Assembly (NCBI GenBank): GCA_950295325.1
Contig: OX485804.1
Location: 36,210,001 to 36,258,428, forward strand
Length of the DNA: 48,428 nucleotides
Direction of reading: 5' to 3'
Source: Polytrichum commune
Taxonomy: Eukaryota > Streptophyta > Polytrichopsida > Polytrichales > Polytrichaceae
In this document: positions 9,405-19,884 of the stretch, in pieces
How positions within the stretch are numbered: position 1 is the first letter of the stretch
Layout: the number at the start of each line of letters is the position of its first letter
Translations under genes and position numbers: made by a program
The notes under the pieces: generated by a model
The model's database searches: none
What the model was told of the DNA's origin: nothing
What the model saw: only the letters and a program-made list of their open reading frames with translations

Positions 9405-11235
9405 CACAAAGCTATTGAATGTAGTATAGTGGCTAGAGAAGGTTTCCCGGCTTCATGGACTCACAATGTTATTCAAATGATGATTTTTAAGTCTGGTGAA
9501 AGAAACTCCTTGGGGAACTATAGGACTGTAGTGCTTGGTACATACACTCTTTGGGGAGTTTTGTGGCTCTGCTTCAGAAAAAAAAACAATTAGTCGATGG
9601 GCGAAATTGAAAGGGGGTTAGTGCGAGAGGCTCAACAAGTATTAGGAAAGGTGGATATAACGTGGACCACATCCTTACATTACGTACTTTGATTGAACAA
9701 GGAATATTCGCAGGTCAATGTCTCCATTTTTGGTTTGTTGACTTCGGAGAAACTTTTGACACAGGTCCGCGTGGCAAGCTTTAGGAACGCCTCTGACGAT
9801 TAGGTGTAGCACTTCATTACAACAAGCCGTAAAAGCCATGTAATCATGAACCGCACAAAAGCATAGATCGACGGTGACAAATGTGGGTGAAGTAATGTCC
9901 CACGTCGGTTTTAAAGAAGGACAGTCCCTTTCCCCCCACGCTATTTGTCATGTACATTGATGAAGAATAATTTGGATGAGATCGATGGGGACTGTTTGTG
10001 TTTGTTTGATACGGTGATTGCCGTTCTTCTTTACGTTGACAATGTGGTTTTGCTCTTTAAACCATGAGCATGCCTACAAAATACATGAGTTATGCACTTC
10101 TTCTAGCCTTGAAGTTAATATATCTAGAATCAAAATCATGATCTTTGACCGCAACAAAGTGAAACTAAACCAAGAGGCGTTTTACCTAGACAAGGACCAA
10201 ATTGGGATAGCCCACAAATATACATATCTTGGGATTCATTTCTATTCACATGGTTACTTTGAACCATCGAGTAAATGGCGAAGAATGGTAGGTATGGAAG
10301 CCTTGATGGGCATTTTAAGGAAAGAAACAATGGTGGCAGTCACATGTTGGGAACTCAAATCCCATTTCTTCAAGGCTCCAATACTTTCCACTTTCACATA
10401 TGGTGCTAGAATTTGGGGAGGAGACTTGAATGACTCTCATTGGAAGGCTTTTGAGAAGGGCATGAAGATACATGTGATGGGCATATGATGTCTCGCATTT
10501 AAGTACGTTCTTCAACAACCTATCATGTTTTGTTGCACGAATTTGGAGAACTCACCCTAGAATTCTACGCTCTTAAGCTCCCCATGGGTTTTCAACAACG
10601 ACTTGCTCACCTACCCTCCTCTTGGCTAGTTAGTCAAGCAACCTCACTCTCCTGACACCTGGTTGAACAAGGATTTAACACTTGGCACAAATTGACAAGC
10701 ATGTGGAAGGCATCGTGGGGTCTATCTCATTTTCCCACGACACCCCAACAACATCAAAAATTGCATTAGCTGATACCAAGGATGCTCTTCTTGCTAAAGA
10801 GTGGAATTATTTTCATTTCTCAAGGAGGGAAACTAGATTATATCCACCTCAAGGATGTTCTTAAGTACAAATGTGAATTATACTTGAAGCAACCATTGGC
10901 ACCACCATAATGCAAGATCATCGTTGCTTACCACACCGCGAACCATAGAATTGCAATTGAAATTGGACAGCGGTCAACTATTCCTGTCTCTAGAGATAAT
11001 AGACTATGTCGCTTTTGCTCTTATGATGCAATTGAAAATGAGGCACACTTTATATTGGAGTATCCTTATATAATCCCATTAGAGATACATTGCCAACAAT
11101 ATTTAAGAATGTAGCATTAGGATGCCTCAAGTCTTTCTTCCAATCGGATCATCAAATTGACGTTAGTCTTTGTCTCACGGAGGCTACCGCACTCTGCCAC
11201 TCTAAGAAATTGGTTGGCTTGAAACCATCATGATG
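9405..11235 (+). pseudogene. Degenerate LINE reverse-transcriptase ORF (non-LTR retrotransposon)
   Basis: Pieces in three frames together read as a plant LINE ORF2 lacking its 5' part. Near 9435-9530 is the segment REGFPASWTHNVIQM...FKSGERNS.GNYRT, typical of the start of the RT domain. At 9731-9760 FVDFGETFDT corresponds to motif A (family form FVDFRKAFDT). At 10020-10055 LLYVDNVVLL is the catalytic box, with YADD changed to YVDN, so the second catalytic Asp is lost. The longest open piece is 10018-10488, covering the RT thumb region (KYTYLGIHFYSHGYFEPSS...TYGARIWGGDL). A C-terminal zinc-binding motif, CRFCSYDAIENEAHF, starts at 11007, with the usual final Cys replaced by Tyr. The ORF ends at a TGA at 11231-11233. 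Several stops and frameshifts show it is dead. The endonuclease half is absent, as in a 5'-truncated insertion. Confidence 0.85.
10018..10488 (+). pseudogene. Longest open segment of the LINE RT
   Basis: This 156-codon piece of the element at 9405-11235 matches the region after the catalytic box: SLEVNISRIKIMIFDRNK, then the YLGIHFYSHG block, then TYGARIWGGDL. Its first 20 or so codons are out of frame with the RT; the true frame there encodes YVDN. It is not an independent gene. Confidence 0.8.
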
Positions 11236-11299
11236 TACTTTTAGTCCCATTAGTGTTTTGGCTTCCCGAACTCTAAAATTGATTACATTATAATTCATA

Positions 11300-11882
11300 A
11301 GGATGGGTTCACATTTGATACATGGTCCAAGAAACTTAGGGTCCAAACCTTCTCTAAGGGCATCTCCACTTGTGGAGCCACAAGGGGTCACGACTATTGG
11401 CTTAGTGTTTTTAAATAGTCAAACCACATGCTATGTCCCACCTTCAAATTTCATACATGGGCAAGACAAAATAGAATTGGTGACACTAATTACAATATTT
11501 AGTATAGGAGCATGCAAGAATGGGGCAAAACATTACTCATCGTTCAACCCTCAATTTGTGGGCCCTCATAATTTAACAATCGGATGTGCAAAAATTTGTG
11601 CATGGACACTTAAATTTAAACTGAACTCCCAACATCCCACTATTATATTATGAAGGCCCATGTCACTGAGTAATGTTGTGGGAGGTGGCAGTGTGGAGGC
11701 ATGGGGCAACCCTAGGGTTGCACATGAGTGCGCTCTGGGTAGCATGGATGCCCCACACCCACCCTCAATACCTATGTACCCACCAAAGTAAGGAGTTTGC
11801 AAATTCCTTCAAAAATGTTGCAAATGCACACCTATGGAGGCAGAAAACGAGTTCTTTAACGATTCGTGATTTTTCTGCATAA
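11300..11882. other. Unassigned tract downstream of the LINE
   Basis: No domain is seen. GGGCATCTCCACTTGTGGAGCC at about 11357 looks like a MITE end and is itself palindromic in its core, but I found no matching right end. The frame at 11303-11653 (116 codons) has no recognisable content. Confidence 0.35.
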
Positions 11883-12387
11883 GGGCCACTTCACATCACA
11901 CATGAGACTGAGAGCCCATGACCATTACACTTCAAACACTCTCATTGGTGGAAAAGGCGGAGCTAGTCCAAGTCCGCTTCACACTCTGCTTGAGGGACCA
12001 ACAGAGTAAGTGAATGCAAGATGGATGTAAAGTCTACATGGATTCCTACATGGCATCAAATGGATCACGCTTCATGATCAGTTGGACTATTTTCAAAAAC
12101 CACCTCTTGGAGGTAGGTCTACCATAAAACCGAGAGACCATGACACTCCAAACGCTCACAACCATTGATATATTCTATTTTATCATGTGTGAGGACCCAC
12201 ATGAATAGAATTTCATTGTAATAGCATTTGGTTGAGGGCATGCTCACATATGACTACACACTACACTTGAGAGTCCATGACCACACTACATGATTTTGGA
12301 AGTGTGTTGGGATGGCCTTTGGACACTTTGTTTTGGGGCTCTCACAATTTCATGGTCACGGCTCTTGGCTCGTGTGTGAAGTGGCCC
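11883..12387. mobile_element. Tourist-like MITE (505 bp), TAA duplication
   Basis: The left end GGGCCACTTCACATCACACA continues into GAGAGCCCATGACC. The right end reads GGTCACGGCTCTTGGCTCGT then GTGTGAAGTGGCCC, an inverted match. TAA lies at both sides (11880-11882 and 12388-12390). Length, 3-bp duplication and G-rich ends fit a non-autonomous PIF/Harbinger (Tourist-like) element. A full-length relative in the same orientation lies at 28068-28566. No transposase is encoded. Confidence 0.8.
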
Positions 12388-12489
12388 TAAGTAATCTAAC
12401 CTCAAATTGAAGCTCAAACCCTCTTTGGTTTAGGGTTGCATCTGGGTGTTGGCTTGCCTCCCTGGCCATACACTAGAGCTTTCAGAAAC

Positions 12490-12605
12490 ATTCCCAAAAA
12501 CACCGCAACGTCATGGGGGATTTCTGGTTTAGGGTTTGGGGTAAACACTAAACCCTAAACCCTAAACCAGAAAAGCCCCCAAAATGTTACAGCATGTTCT
12601 GTCGG
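12490..12605. repeat. Foldback with telomere-like TTTAGGG repeats
   Basis: The arm TTTCTGGTTTAGGGTTT (12521-12537) pairs exactly with AAACCCTAAACCAGAAA (12557-12573). The pairing continues outward through GGGGGA / AAGCCCCC and, more loosely, ACGTCAT / ATGTTAC. The right arm has three CCCTAAA-type units at 12548-12569, the plant telomere repeat. At this size it is more likely a small palindromic element or repaired break than a former telomere. Confidence 0.7.
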
Positions 12606-13153
12606 TTCGAGGGTTTCTTTTGGGGCCTTGCGAATCCATTCAACAGAGAAATGTATTGGCGGTCATCATGTACATTGTGTAAATTATGGGTAGATATTTA
12701 AGGAGAGTAAGCAGGCTTCACAAACTGGCATGGGCATTGTCGTAAGCTTCACCCTGCCTCCCATTCTGCCAAGCAGGTACACTAAAGAGTCCTATTAAGT
12801 GTAGGTGGAAAATTAGTGTGCAAATAGCTAACATGGGTCCAAGACCTTGGGTCTTTGTGAAGACTTCCAAACAACGCATTGAGTATTGGTTACATGACAA
12901 AATTAGCATAAAGTATAATTGTCACACATATCAATTTTCTAGAAAAACAATCAAGGCGGCCCACGCTAATCATAAGATAGGGGTTTGGTATGGGCGAAAA
13001 AATAACATGGCCTATGAGAATTAGTGTTGGCCCTAGAACATGAATGTGGTGCACAATAATAGGACTATTTAGTGTAGTTGATCCAACCCCAACCAGCGGG
13101 TCCTAGTGAGGAAAAGCATTACACATCCACCATGTGCCACCTCCCACCTCAAT

Positions 13154-13240
13154 TTGGCGAACCAACCTATACACTCGTTCTTTGTTGGATGCATAAACAC
13201 TTATGTCCAAGGAACAAGTGTACGGGTTGGTTCACCCCAA
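13154..13240. repeat. 87-bp foldback mini-element, copy 1
   Basis: The left arm TTGGCGAACCAACCTATACA pairs with the right arm TGTACGGGTTGGTTCACCCC. The spacer is about 35 bases and begins TTTGTTGGATGC. A second copy with the same arms and spacer start lies at 41424-41511. The arms are about 28 bases each. The two copies differ at scattered positions, which argues for dispersal rather than recent duplication. Confidence 0.75.
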
Positions 13241-13385
13241 CTCTCCACCTCCCACCACATGATCGAAACCCAAATTCAATTTGTATCTAGGTCTCAAAGA
13301 TTCTTGGAGTGTGTGCAAATACTCCCATGTAGGTACATGTGCCCACAATGCAAGACTACAATGCCAATGAATGTTATATCTACAC

Positions 13386-13606
13386 TAAATATGGTATTCA
13401 CTATCACTTATTATTTGGAGTTACACGATGCTATATATGTACACTCTCGATGTAGTTTCTTACCAAGTACAGTTGTTATTGTTTTAGAATGTCCAAACAA
13501 CCAATTGACAATTTTTGATAAAAATAGGAGATATGCAACAAACAAATATAGCATTGAGTAATCCCAAATAGTAAGTGGCAGTAAATACAATAGTTGGTGT
13601 AGTGAA
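13386..13606. mobile_element. TIR family ACTAAATATGAT (family Q), copy 1
   Basis: The left end CTACACTAAATATGGTATTC continues into CACTTATTATTTGGAGTTAC. The right end mirrors it (AAATAGTAAGTGGC...GTTGGTGTAG). The interior includes AATGTCCAAACAACCAATTG, shared with the inverted copy at 45297-45520. At about 220 bp and without coding capacity it is a MITE. Superfamily and target duplication are not clear. Confidence 0.7.
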
Positions 13607-13769
13607 AACCATAAAATAAATAATTGACTTATTAAGAGGAAGTCCATTGGAGAGAGGGAATTATTGTACACCTCTCATTCATCAGACATAAAAGCCTTGA
13701 AAATAATATGCAGCCCAAAGATTATTTTTGTTGATTGATTTGACACCAAAATGTGGTTTTATTTGGAAA

Positions 13770-13985
13770 AATCGGGGTTTTTACATTAAAACAAAAAAAA
13801 CCCAATGCATTAGCTAGGGAAAAGTTGGATTTTTCCCACCCTTGATGATAATTGTTGGATGGAATACATATGGCAGTAGCTTGAATAAAACCATAGGTTG
13901 TAGAAATCGGGTTTTTGGCATTAAAGCAAAAAACCCAATGCATTGGCCGGTAAAAGTTAGGTTTTTTCCATCCTTGTGGTGCATA
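13770..13985 (+). repeat. Two direct repeats (about 78 bp, 135 bp apart)
   Basis: Bases 13770-13847 and 13904-13983 share AATCGGG-TTTTT, ACCCAATGCATT and AAAAGTT-G-TTTTT-CCA-CCTTG. The minus-strand frame 13722-13994 is open across both and so shows an internal peptide repeat, but I see no other sign that it is a gene. Confidence 0.7.
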
Positions 13986-13999
13986 GGTCCTCAAGGAGA

Positions 14000-14955
14000 A
14001 GGCTTTATATGTGTGAGTGTATCAAAACTCGTAGGGGAGTGGCGTGTTGAGTTCGCCTCATTCATTAAGAATAACCTAAACCGAGGTACGAGCTTGTATG
14101 TTGTGTCCCCCTAATTGGAGTGACCCGACATAATGCATGCTAGAGTGGATCTTGGGGGTGGCTCACAAGTTTCGTAAGGTGACGAGGTGATGCCTGACCA
14201 TATGGAGGGTTGGATGAGCGCATGAGTTACACTAAGGAGGCGCTAAGGAATCACCTTAAGCCTCATAAAGGCTAAGTGCGAGGTTGTCCCAATAAGAACC
14301 TCACAATGCCTATCATAGGCAACATCACTCTTTTAAATGTCTATTATCAAGGTATTTTGAAGGTTGCAAAGAACATCTTGACCATACAAGGGACGCAACC
14401 TACATAACCCGTCGAAGTTTGTGGCAATGTTTAACCCCAAAAGTGGCAATTGGCCTCAAAGCAAGGAGAGAGACAATCCGTTATTTGACAACGAGGTGGG
14501 AATCATGCATGGAGGACAAGAAACTTATAAGAGTGGGGCAATGTAGTGAAGGCATGGGGTGGTGTTCCAAAACTTCTCCCCACTTTCCGGGGCCAATGTA
14601 GCTAGTCTTGGTGGAGCCATTTGTGCTCCTTAGCAACCCGCACTAGTATGGGCATGTCCCAAACTCCCGAGAGAGGGTCCCAAGGGTAGTAAATGGTACC
14701 AGTTCAAGTCATGTTCTTAGGAACGCAAGTCGGATGCCTCCCAACTCAAATCCTCATTGAGCAAGCAATATAAGGTCACATGTAGCAGGTTGTATACTAT
14801 GTGCTTTGCACTTAGATTTATTAAGGGAAGTTGGAGTAACTCTTGTGTGGCCTTTGGTTGTGAAGGGTTGATGGCATCGCAATTCTTCTAAGAACTTATT
14901 CATGAGAAGAAAAACTTTTTGTAATTTTTTTTAAATTTTAATTTAATTATTAATA
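14000..14955. other. Unassigned, moderately GC-rich tract
   Basis: Short frames only, without domains. The tract between about 14030 and 14800 differs in texture from the AT-rich surroundings and may be a decayed retrotransposon part or LTR, but I can point to no diagnostic motif. Confidence 0.3.
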
Positions 14956-14959
14956 TTAA

Positions 14960-16300
14960 AAAAAACTTCTTCACTCCTATCCCCAGATTGCATCCTTATA
15001 GTTTTGGACCTCATCTGATGACCAACCACTTTCCAGGCAGCCATCTCTTGGAGAAGAGCACACAATGTTTTAATTTCTTATATTGTTTCTCATTCTGAGG
15101 ATCGAGATGAAAAAGTAGCTTGTCTAGACGCAATATATTTGCGGAAAATTTCTCCTTGAGTCTAAAGGCGATAACGTTTACAATACACATATTTTTATAA
15201 AAACACACAATTTTCCAAAGTTTAGTGAAGAAAGGAGTATTGGCAACCAAGCCTTCCAAACGTTTTCTAACATGTGACCACGCTTCTTGTAACTACCAAG
15301 CATTGACCTTCCAAGATGATCCTCTAAGGAAACAATTGCTAAGATTGATTTGTAAAGATATTGGATGGTGATCCAAGAAAATAAACAGGTCCCCTAAGAT
15401 TTGATAACATAATGCACATATAAAAAGACTATGAACAAAACTAGAGAACACATAAATAAACATCAAGACACACTAGGGCTATAATGTCATCATCTCTTAG
15501 AGTATATCGATCCATCGTCTCTACAAAAGGATTACTCGATTGAGAATTTAGCTTTGACTTAAGCCCAAAGCCCTTTCCTCTTGAATACCCACAAGACAAT
15601 TATATAAAGACGACCTATCTAGCAAACTTTTAACCATATTAAAATTATCCTAAGAAAAGTTAACGACAATTAGAGGATTGAAGTAATCAACTTTTTCAAA
15701 TGGCACATCATTCATTGACAAGATAAGAAATTCAAGATTTGAATATCTCCCACCTTCCATGCCTTAAATCCTCAACCATTTACACCTATTGCCAGCTAAT
15801 GCACCTTTATCCATGACAAGGATCCAAAGTTTGGGGTGTAAGCAAATGGACATTCCACCCCTTTCATCACCATTTCTCCTATCTTCCTCATCATCACTAG
15901 GACTATCTCCTAATGACCAAAAACTATCACCTCTTCACAACTTCTTAGTAGTTCTATCCACTTTGTCACCTTTAAGTTTATGCTCTTGCAAGCAAAAGAC
16001 AATAAGTTTAGGAGTAAGACTATTCATATAATCTCTAACGATACCTACTTTGTGACCATTATTGATGCCCCGACAATAAGTGATAGAAGGTGTAACTTTG
16101 TGGAGAGGAGGTTGAGGATGGTCTTATATTTGTTCGTGTCTTCTAAAGACAAGTCGTCGAAGCCATGCCAAATGTGGAAGCTTGGCACCTTCTTGTTGCA
16201 TCTTCCCCCTACCTTAGGACTTTATCCCACAAATACTCCTCACCCTCGGTCCTCCCCCTCCGAGCTCCTCTCCCATAAGTATAGACTCCACATCATTTGA
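14960..16300 (-). pseudogene. LINE AP-endonuclease and linker fragment, degenerate
   Basis: Reading the minus strand from 16080 downwards gives CRGINNGHKVGIVRDYMNSL, then FCLQEHKLKGDKVDR with the QEH motif at 15980-15988. Then come GDSFWSLGD, GGMSICLHPKLW, DKGALAGNRCKWL, FNMVKSLLDRSSLYN and QEERALGL. This is the order of an APE-type endonuclease of plant LINEs. It is followed by an alpha-helical linker, LWKIVCFYKNMCIVNVIAF (open frame 15011-15259), and by GCNLGIGVKKFF near 14965, which normally leads into the RT. The RT itself is absent, so the copy breaks off near 14960. Stops and frameshifts interrupt it. Upstream (to about 16300) the minus strand may hold part of the preceding region. It could be related to the LINE at 9405-11235, but the two cover different domains and cannot be compared directly. 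Confidence 0.8.
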
Positions 16301-16553
16301 GCTTCTTCCCATCACAAGCAAAGTGTTAGGATCCAAAGGAGGAAGCTCTCAAGTCTCAACCTATTCATGTATCCTAGGATGTGAGCCAAGCAACACCACA
16401 AAGATGGAGCACATCTATCGTCAAATGCATCCACAAATTCTTCTAACTCATTAGCCTTCTTACTTATAGCATATCAAAGGCTAATAGGTTATTTGATATG
16501 CCTTGGTGACTACAATGAAATTGTCATCTAGGGCTTCAGCTAAAGGAATCTTA

Positions 16554-17389
16554 GGGCCGGTTCACATGGGGTTCCAAGTCCCAAGTTCCGCTCATATTAG
16601 CAATTCCTTAACATGGAGGCAAACTCCCAACATGGTTAATTATCATTAGAATTGGATCTTGATTAATTTATGCAAAAATATTCATGGGACTTGTATTGAG
16701 AGTTGGGTCTAGCTTTTTGCTCAACCCAACCCTTGACAAAAGTCCCGAGCATGACCTTCATAAAGTGTTGTCATGTAGGCATCCATGTCTTACTTGGGAC
16801 TCAATGTGAAGTGGTTTGTCCGAACATCTATGCTTCCAATGGCTAAGGGGCGGTTTACACTATGGACCATGAAGTCGTCCCACGGCCGTCTAAGCGATGT
16901 GATTGGACGTTGAAGTCGTCCCGGGACGACTTGGGTTTACACCAAGGAAAAAATGGCAGAGTGACCACGGAGGTTGAGGTCCACAAATTTGTTTTTTTAA
17001 GCCTACTCTATCCACTGCCATGGTCCAACGGGTTTTCCGTTGGGACAAGCAAAAGAGGTGGTCTAGGAAAAATAGCAAGGGCCCATGTTAGAAAAATGAT
17101 GTTTTAATGATTTTTTTGTATTTTTTTAATGATTTTTTTTCCAACTTAGTTAATGACTCCACTTTTTGGTGCATGGTCATTCTTCATGGTCCACATTCGG
17201 TTTACACCTAGTGAAGGGCCCATGAACCATGAAAACTAATATTTTAGTAACTCGGACCATGGAAGTCGTCCCACGCAAAATAGGCCTCTTACGTGGGACG
17301 ACTTCATGGTCCATAGTGTAAACCGCCCCTAAGATTGCACGGATTGACCTCAAGTGACTTAGGACTTGGAACCCCATGTGAACCGGCCC
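16554..17389. mobile_element. Outer Tourist-like MITE (836 bp including insert), TTA duplication
   Basis: The left end GGGCCGGTTCACATGGGGTT continues into CCAAGTCCCAAG. The right end ACTTGGAACCCCATGTGAAC then CGGCCC is its inverse. TTA flanks both sides (16551-16553 and 17390-17392). After removing the inner element (16847-17329) and one TAA the original length is 350 bp. A related 306-bp copy with TAA duplications lies at 36599-36904. No coding content. Ends and duplications fit a PIF/Harbinger (Tourist-like) origin. Confidence 0.85.
16847..17329. mobile_element. Inner Tourist-like MITE (483 bp), TAA duplication
   Basis: The left end GGGGCGGTTTACACTATGGA continues through CCATGAAGTCGTCCCACG. 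The right end is its exact reverse complement over about 38 bases. TAA is duplicated (16844-16846 and 17330-17332). The interior repeats the GAAGTCGTCCC motif at about 16910 and 17264. It sits inside the element at 16554-17389 and so inserted later. The outer 20 bases are shared with the element at 35269-35771. Confidence 0.9.
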
Positions 17390-17700
17390 TTAGGGTGAGT
17401 TGCATGTAGGTTGCTCGCCCAATAGATTATAGATAATAGTGGGACATAGGTGTTTACATGTAGTTAAGCACAAGCTGCCATCCAACCATATTTTGGCGGT
17501 TTGCTAGAATGTGGAGGGTTGTGGATACAAGCCACTAGACTTCCATGAGTCAAGTAAAGAATCTTTAACCTACAAGTTTCGGTTCATGAAGGATTGAAGG
17601 CCCGATTTTAGGAGAAGGTTTTAACTTGGAGGACGAGGCTAGTAGATGGGCCTGGATTTGAGAAGTTGGGACTAGCCAGTTGGCACGTACGAACCCTACC

Positions 17701-18039
17701 CTCGGGGGGGGGGGGGTAGTCATTGGTTGGAGTAGCAATATACGTGCGAACAAATGATAGGGTATTTTAAAAACATGGGGGCAAAATTTTATAATTGGAC
17801 TTAAGAGTAATATAGGGTATCAAAACTGGCACTGGACATCTTTAAAGTACTATAGGGTATGGAATAATAGGGAATTTGGAATTATAAGTAATGCAAGCCA
17901 TTTTTCTGTTAACCCAAAGTAGAAATTTACATAATGATAGCATGTGAAAAAAAAAGAGAATTGAAAGTAATACCCTCCTATAAAATAGTGGTTGTTCGCA
18001 CCTATATCCTAACTTTCTAACACACTGCCCCCCCCCGAG
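17701..18039. mobile_element. MITE with poly-G termini (339 bp), 8-bp duplication ACCCTACC
   Basis: The left end is CTCGGGGGGGGG and the right end is the inverse, CCCCCCCCCGAG. Deeper pairing includes GTGCGAACAA (left, about 17742) with TTGTTCGCAC (right, about 17992), and ATAGGGTATTTTA with TAAAATAGTGG. ACCCTACC is repeated exactly at 17693-17700 and 18040-18047. An 8-bp duplication is typical of hAT elements, although the ends are not the common CAGGG or CAGTG type. A sister copy lies at 37231-37517. Confidence 0.8.
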
Positions 18040-18430
18040 ACCCTACCCCAGCAAATTCCTTCTACATTTGCGCAGGTTTGTCCTTATTCACACTAGCAAA
18101 TGGTGGGTGAGTGGCTTACGTGAAAACTCACCCATAGTAGGACTTGCAGACCCCTTTCGCTTGGGATCAAGCTTCTCAAATGTATGTGCATGCTCCGTAT
18201 TTTGGGTGAAATATGTAACCCACCGCGCGCGCGAGTGCCTTTGACTTGGGTATTGGAAATTCTTTGTGTTTTCCTCCCAGCGTGTAAACCTAGGGTGTAG
18301 CAACCAAAAGGGCAAGATACACGTATCCTAATGGCAATCGTTTAATTTTAATTCAAGTAGAATATTGACCCAAGAGGTAGGCATGTTGCAAATTCCAGCA
18401 CACCATATCATAGTCAAAGGCCTTAGGTGG

Positions 18431-18508
18431 CTAGTACGGCCTTTGATGAGAGTCAAGGGTCCTCACAATAACATGGTCATGGCCCTTGGCTTGTGTGTGA
18501 AGTGGCCC
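18431..18508 (+). mobile_element. Right-end fragment of a Tourist-like MITE
   Basis: ACATGGTCATGGCCCTTGGC followed by GTGTGTGAAGTGGCCC and then TTA matches the right ends at 12340-12387 and 28520-28566. No left end is seen, so the copy is truncated. Confidence 0.65.
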
Positions 18509-18511
18509 TTA

Positions 18512-18985
18512 AACCTCCCTAGCCCCACTGGGCCTCATTGCATTTATGGTGTCCTTTCTTGAATGTCACGTATTCCCGGGAATCATAGGTCAAGTGCAAA
18601 CTTCTCTCCCAACAAGTAGTTGGAACTCGGAATTTAGGAAAACAATTGAAGTGTCTCTCGGCTCATGTTTCATACTGCGATGGTTAGCAAAATTTGACCA
18701 TGGAACTCTTTTAAACACATGCCTTTCGGTATTTGCCCTCTTTGTATTTATATGCATACTTAAACATGCAACACCTAAACACTTATTAGGTGTTGTGTTA
18801 AGATAAGTATCCAAATTAGGTCCATTTACCTTAATACAAAGGAATAAAATCAAAGCAAAGGTAATATCGGTGCTTGATATTTGCATTGATGTGAATGGGA
18901 GCCCATTCTTCCTTACTTAGATTCCATTCTACCAAGTGTCAGGGTAGGCGTACGTCTTATCTTTAGGGAGGTGAGCTCCTTTAAA
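18512..18985. other. Unassigned tract
   Basis: The frames here show no domain. It separates the MITE fragment from the 3' end of the RNase H retroelement; the exact 3' end of that element is not resolved. Confidence 0.35.
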
Positions 18986-18989
18986 TAAT

Positions 18990-19679
18990 ACTTTCAAAGG
19001 GGGAAGGGGTGTGGGTGTTTGGGTTCATGGGGGCAGGTTGATTGGGGCTTGATTGTTGTCGAGATTTCTTTTATTTACAACAAGGTATGTGAGGTATTCT
19101 ATGGCTATTTGACTTCTCGAGGGGATATTTTGAGTTTTCTTAGGGCTTTGAGTGATTGTTTGTGCACAACTCCTCGTACCCCTAATGTGATGGTAATAAG
19201 GGGGTTGACATTCCATCTCGTAGTTTTTAACATATGAATGAGGGAGACGTATTTGTTTGTTTTTCCTCTTGTGGCAAGATGTGGAAATTCATCATGGTAG
19301 TAACTTAGGTGAATTCTATGAATTGTATGGTGTTTGATGGGTTTGAGGGGATGGGTGTATGGCTATCTATGGGGGCCCCTAGTATACATAATATGTCGGG
19401 TCCTAATTGGGCCATGCATGTGCATGTGTTGGGAATGTATGTGCTTTGTATTAACCATTCCGAGCTTGTGATGGCTTGGGACTGATTGTGTTGGTTTCCG
19501 ACATTTACTAGGGTATAGCACCTTGTGTGTTTGTTGAATTGGAGTGTGGGGGCTATTTGGTGAAATTGCTTTGTTGTCTTGAGCTATGTGAAGGCCTTTT
19601 ATGTGTGGGTGGGTGCAAGTGGAGAGTAGGTGTGGCCACGTGTCGATTTCGTGGGTTGGGCAAAGTATGTAGTTGGGGT
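18990..19679 (-). pseudogene. RNase H-type retroelement, C-terminal part (cut by hAT)
   Basis: On the minus strand from 19671 downwards the frame reads LCPTHEIDTWPHLLSTCTHP and then an IKGL..A..NKA block. This Cys-rich tail follows the RNase H domain in some non-LTR retroelements. A second frame nearer the 3' end (19025-19216) gives IAIEYLTYLVVNKRNLDNNQ, the usual C-terminus of such proteins, so at least one frameshift lies between. The 5' continuation is at 21288-22992 on the other side of the hAT element. The GTTGGGGT at 19672-19679 is one copy of the target duplication and belongs to this coding sequence. The element is inactive. Confidence 0.75.
19672..19679 (+). repeat. Target-site duplication (left), GTTGGGGT
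   Basis: Exact 8-base match to 21288-21295, directly abutting the CAGTG end of the hAT element. Confidence 0.9.
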
Positions 19680-19884
19680 CAGTGTGTATGTTTGACAAAT
19701 TTCATGTGACGTTCAACCTCAAATCCAAAGTGTCACGTGACGTTTTCAAAAGCAAAAATGAATGTCAATTGACATCTACATTTTATTCCAAAATGTCACC
19801 TCAATTTTTGGCTTACACAATATTTTAGAAAACTAATATTTTGAATAATAAAAAACAAATTTGATTTGTAACAAAAAAAAACTA

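Noticed and set aside
10136-10330. Minus-strand frame of 64 codons opposite the LINE RT
   Set aside because: It is antisense to clear RT sequence and has no domain of its own.
12548-12569. Chromosome end
   Set aside because: Only three telomere-type units, within a palindrome and flanked on both sides by ordinary sequence.
13386-13606. CACTA-type transposon because the end contains CACTA and TAGTG
   Set aside because: The inverted ends pair as CTACACT with CTACACC, so CACTA is not at the terminus, and no 3-base duplication fits.
14000-14800. Possible LTR or retrotransposon coding remnant
   Set aside because: Texture differs from the surroundings but no primer-binding site, polypurine tract, TG...CA ends or domain was visible.
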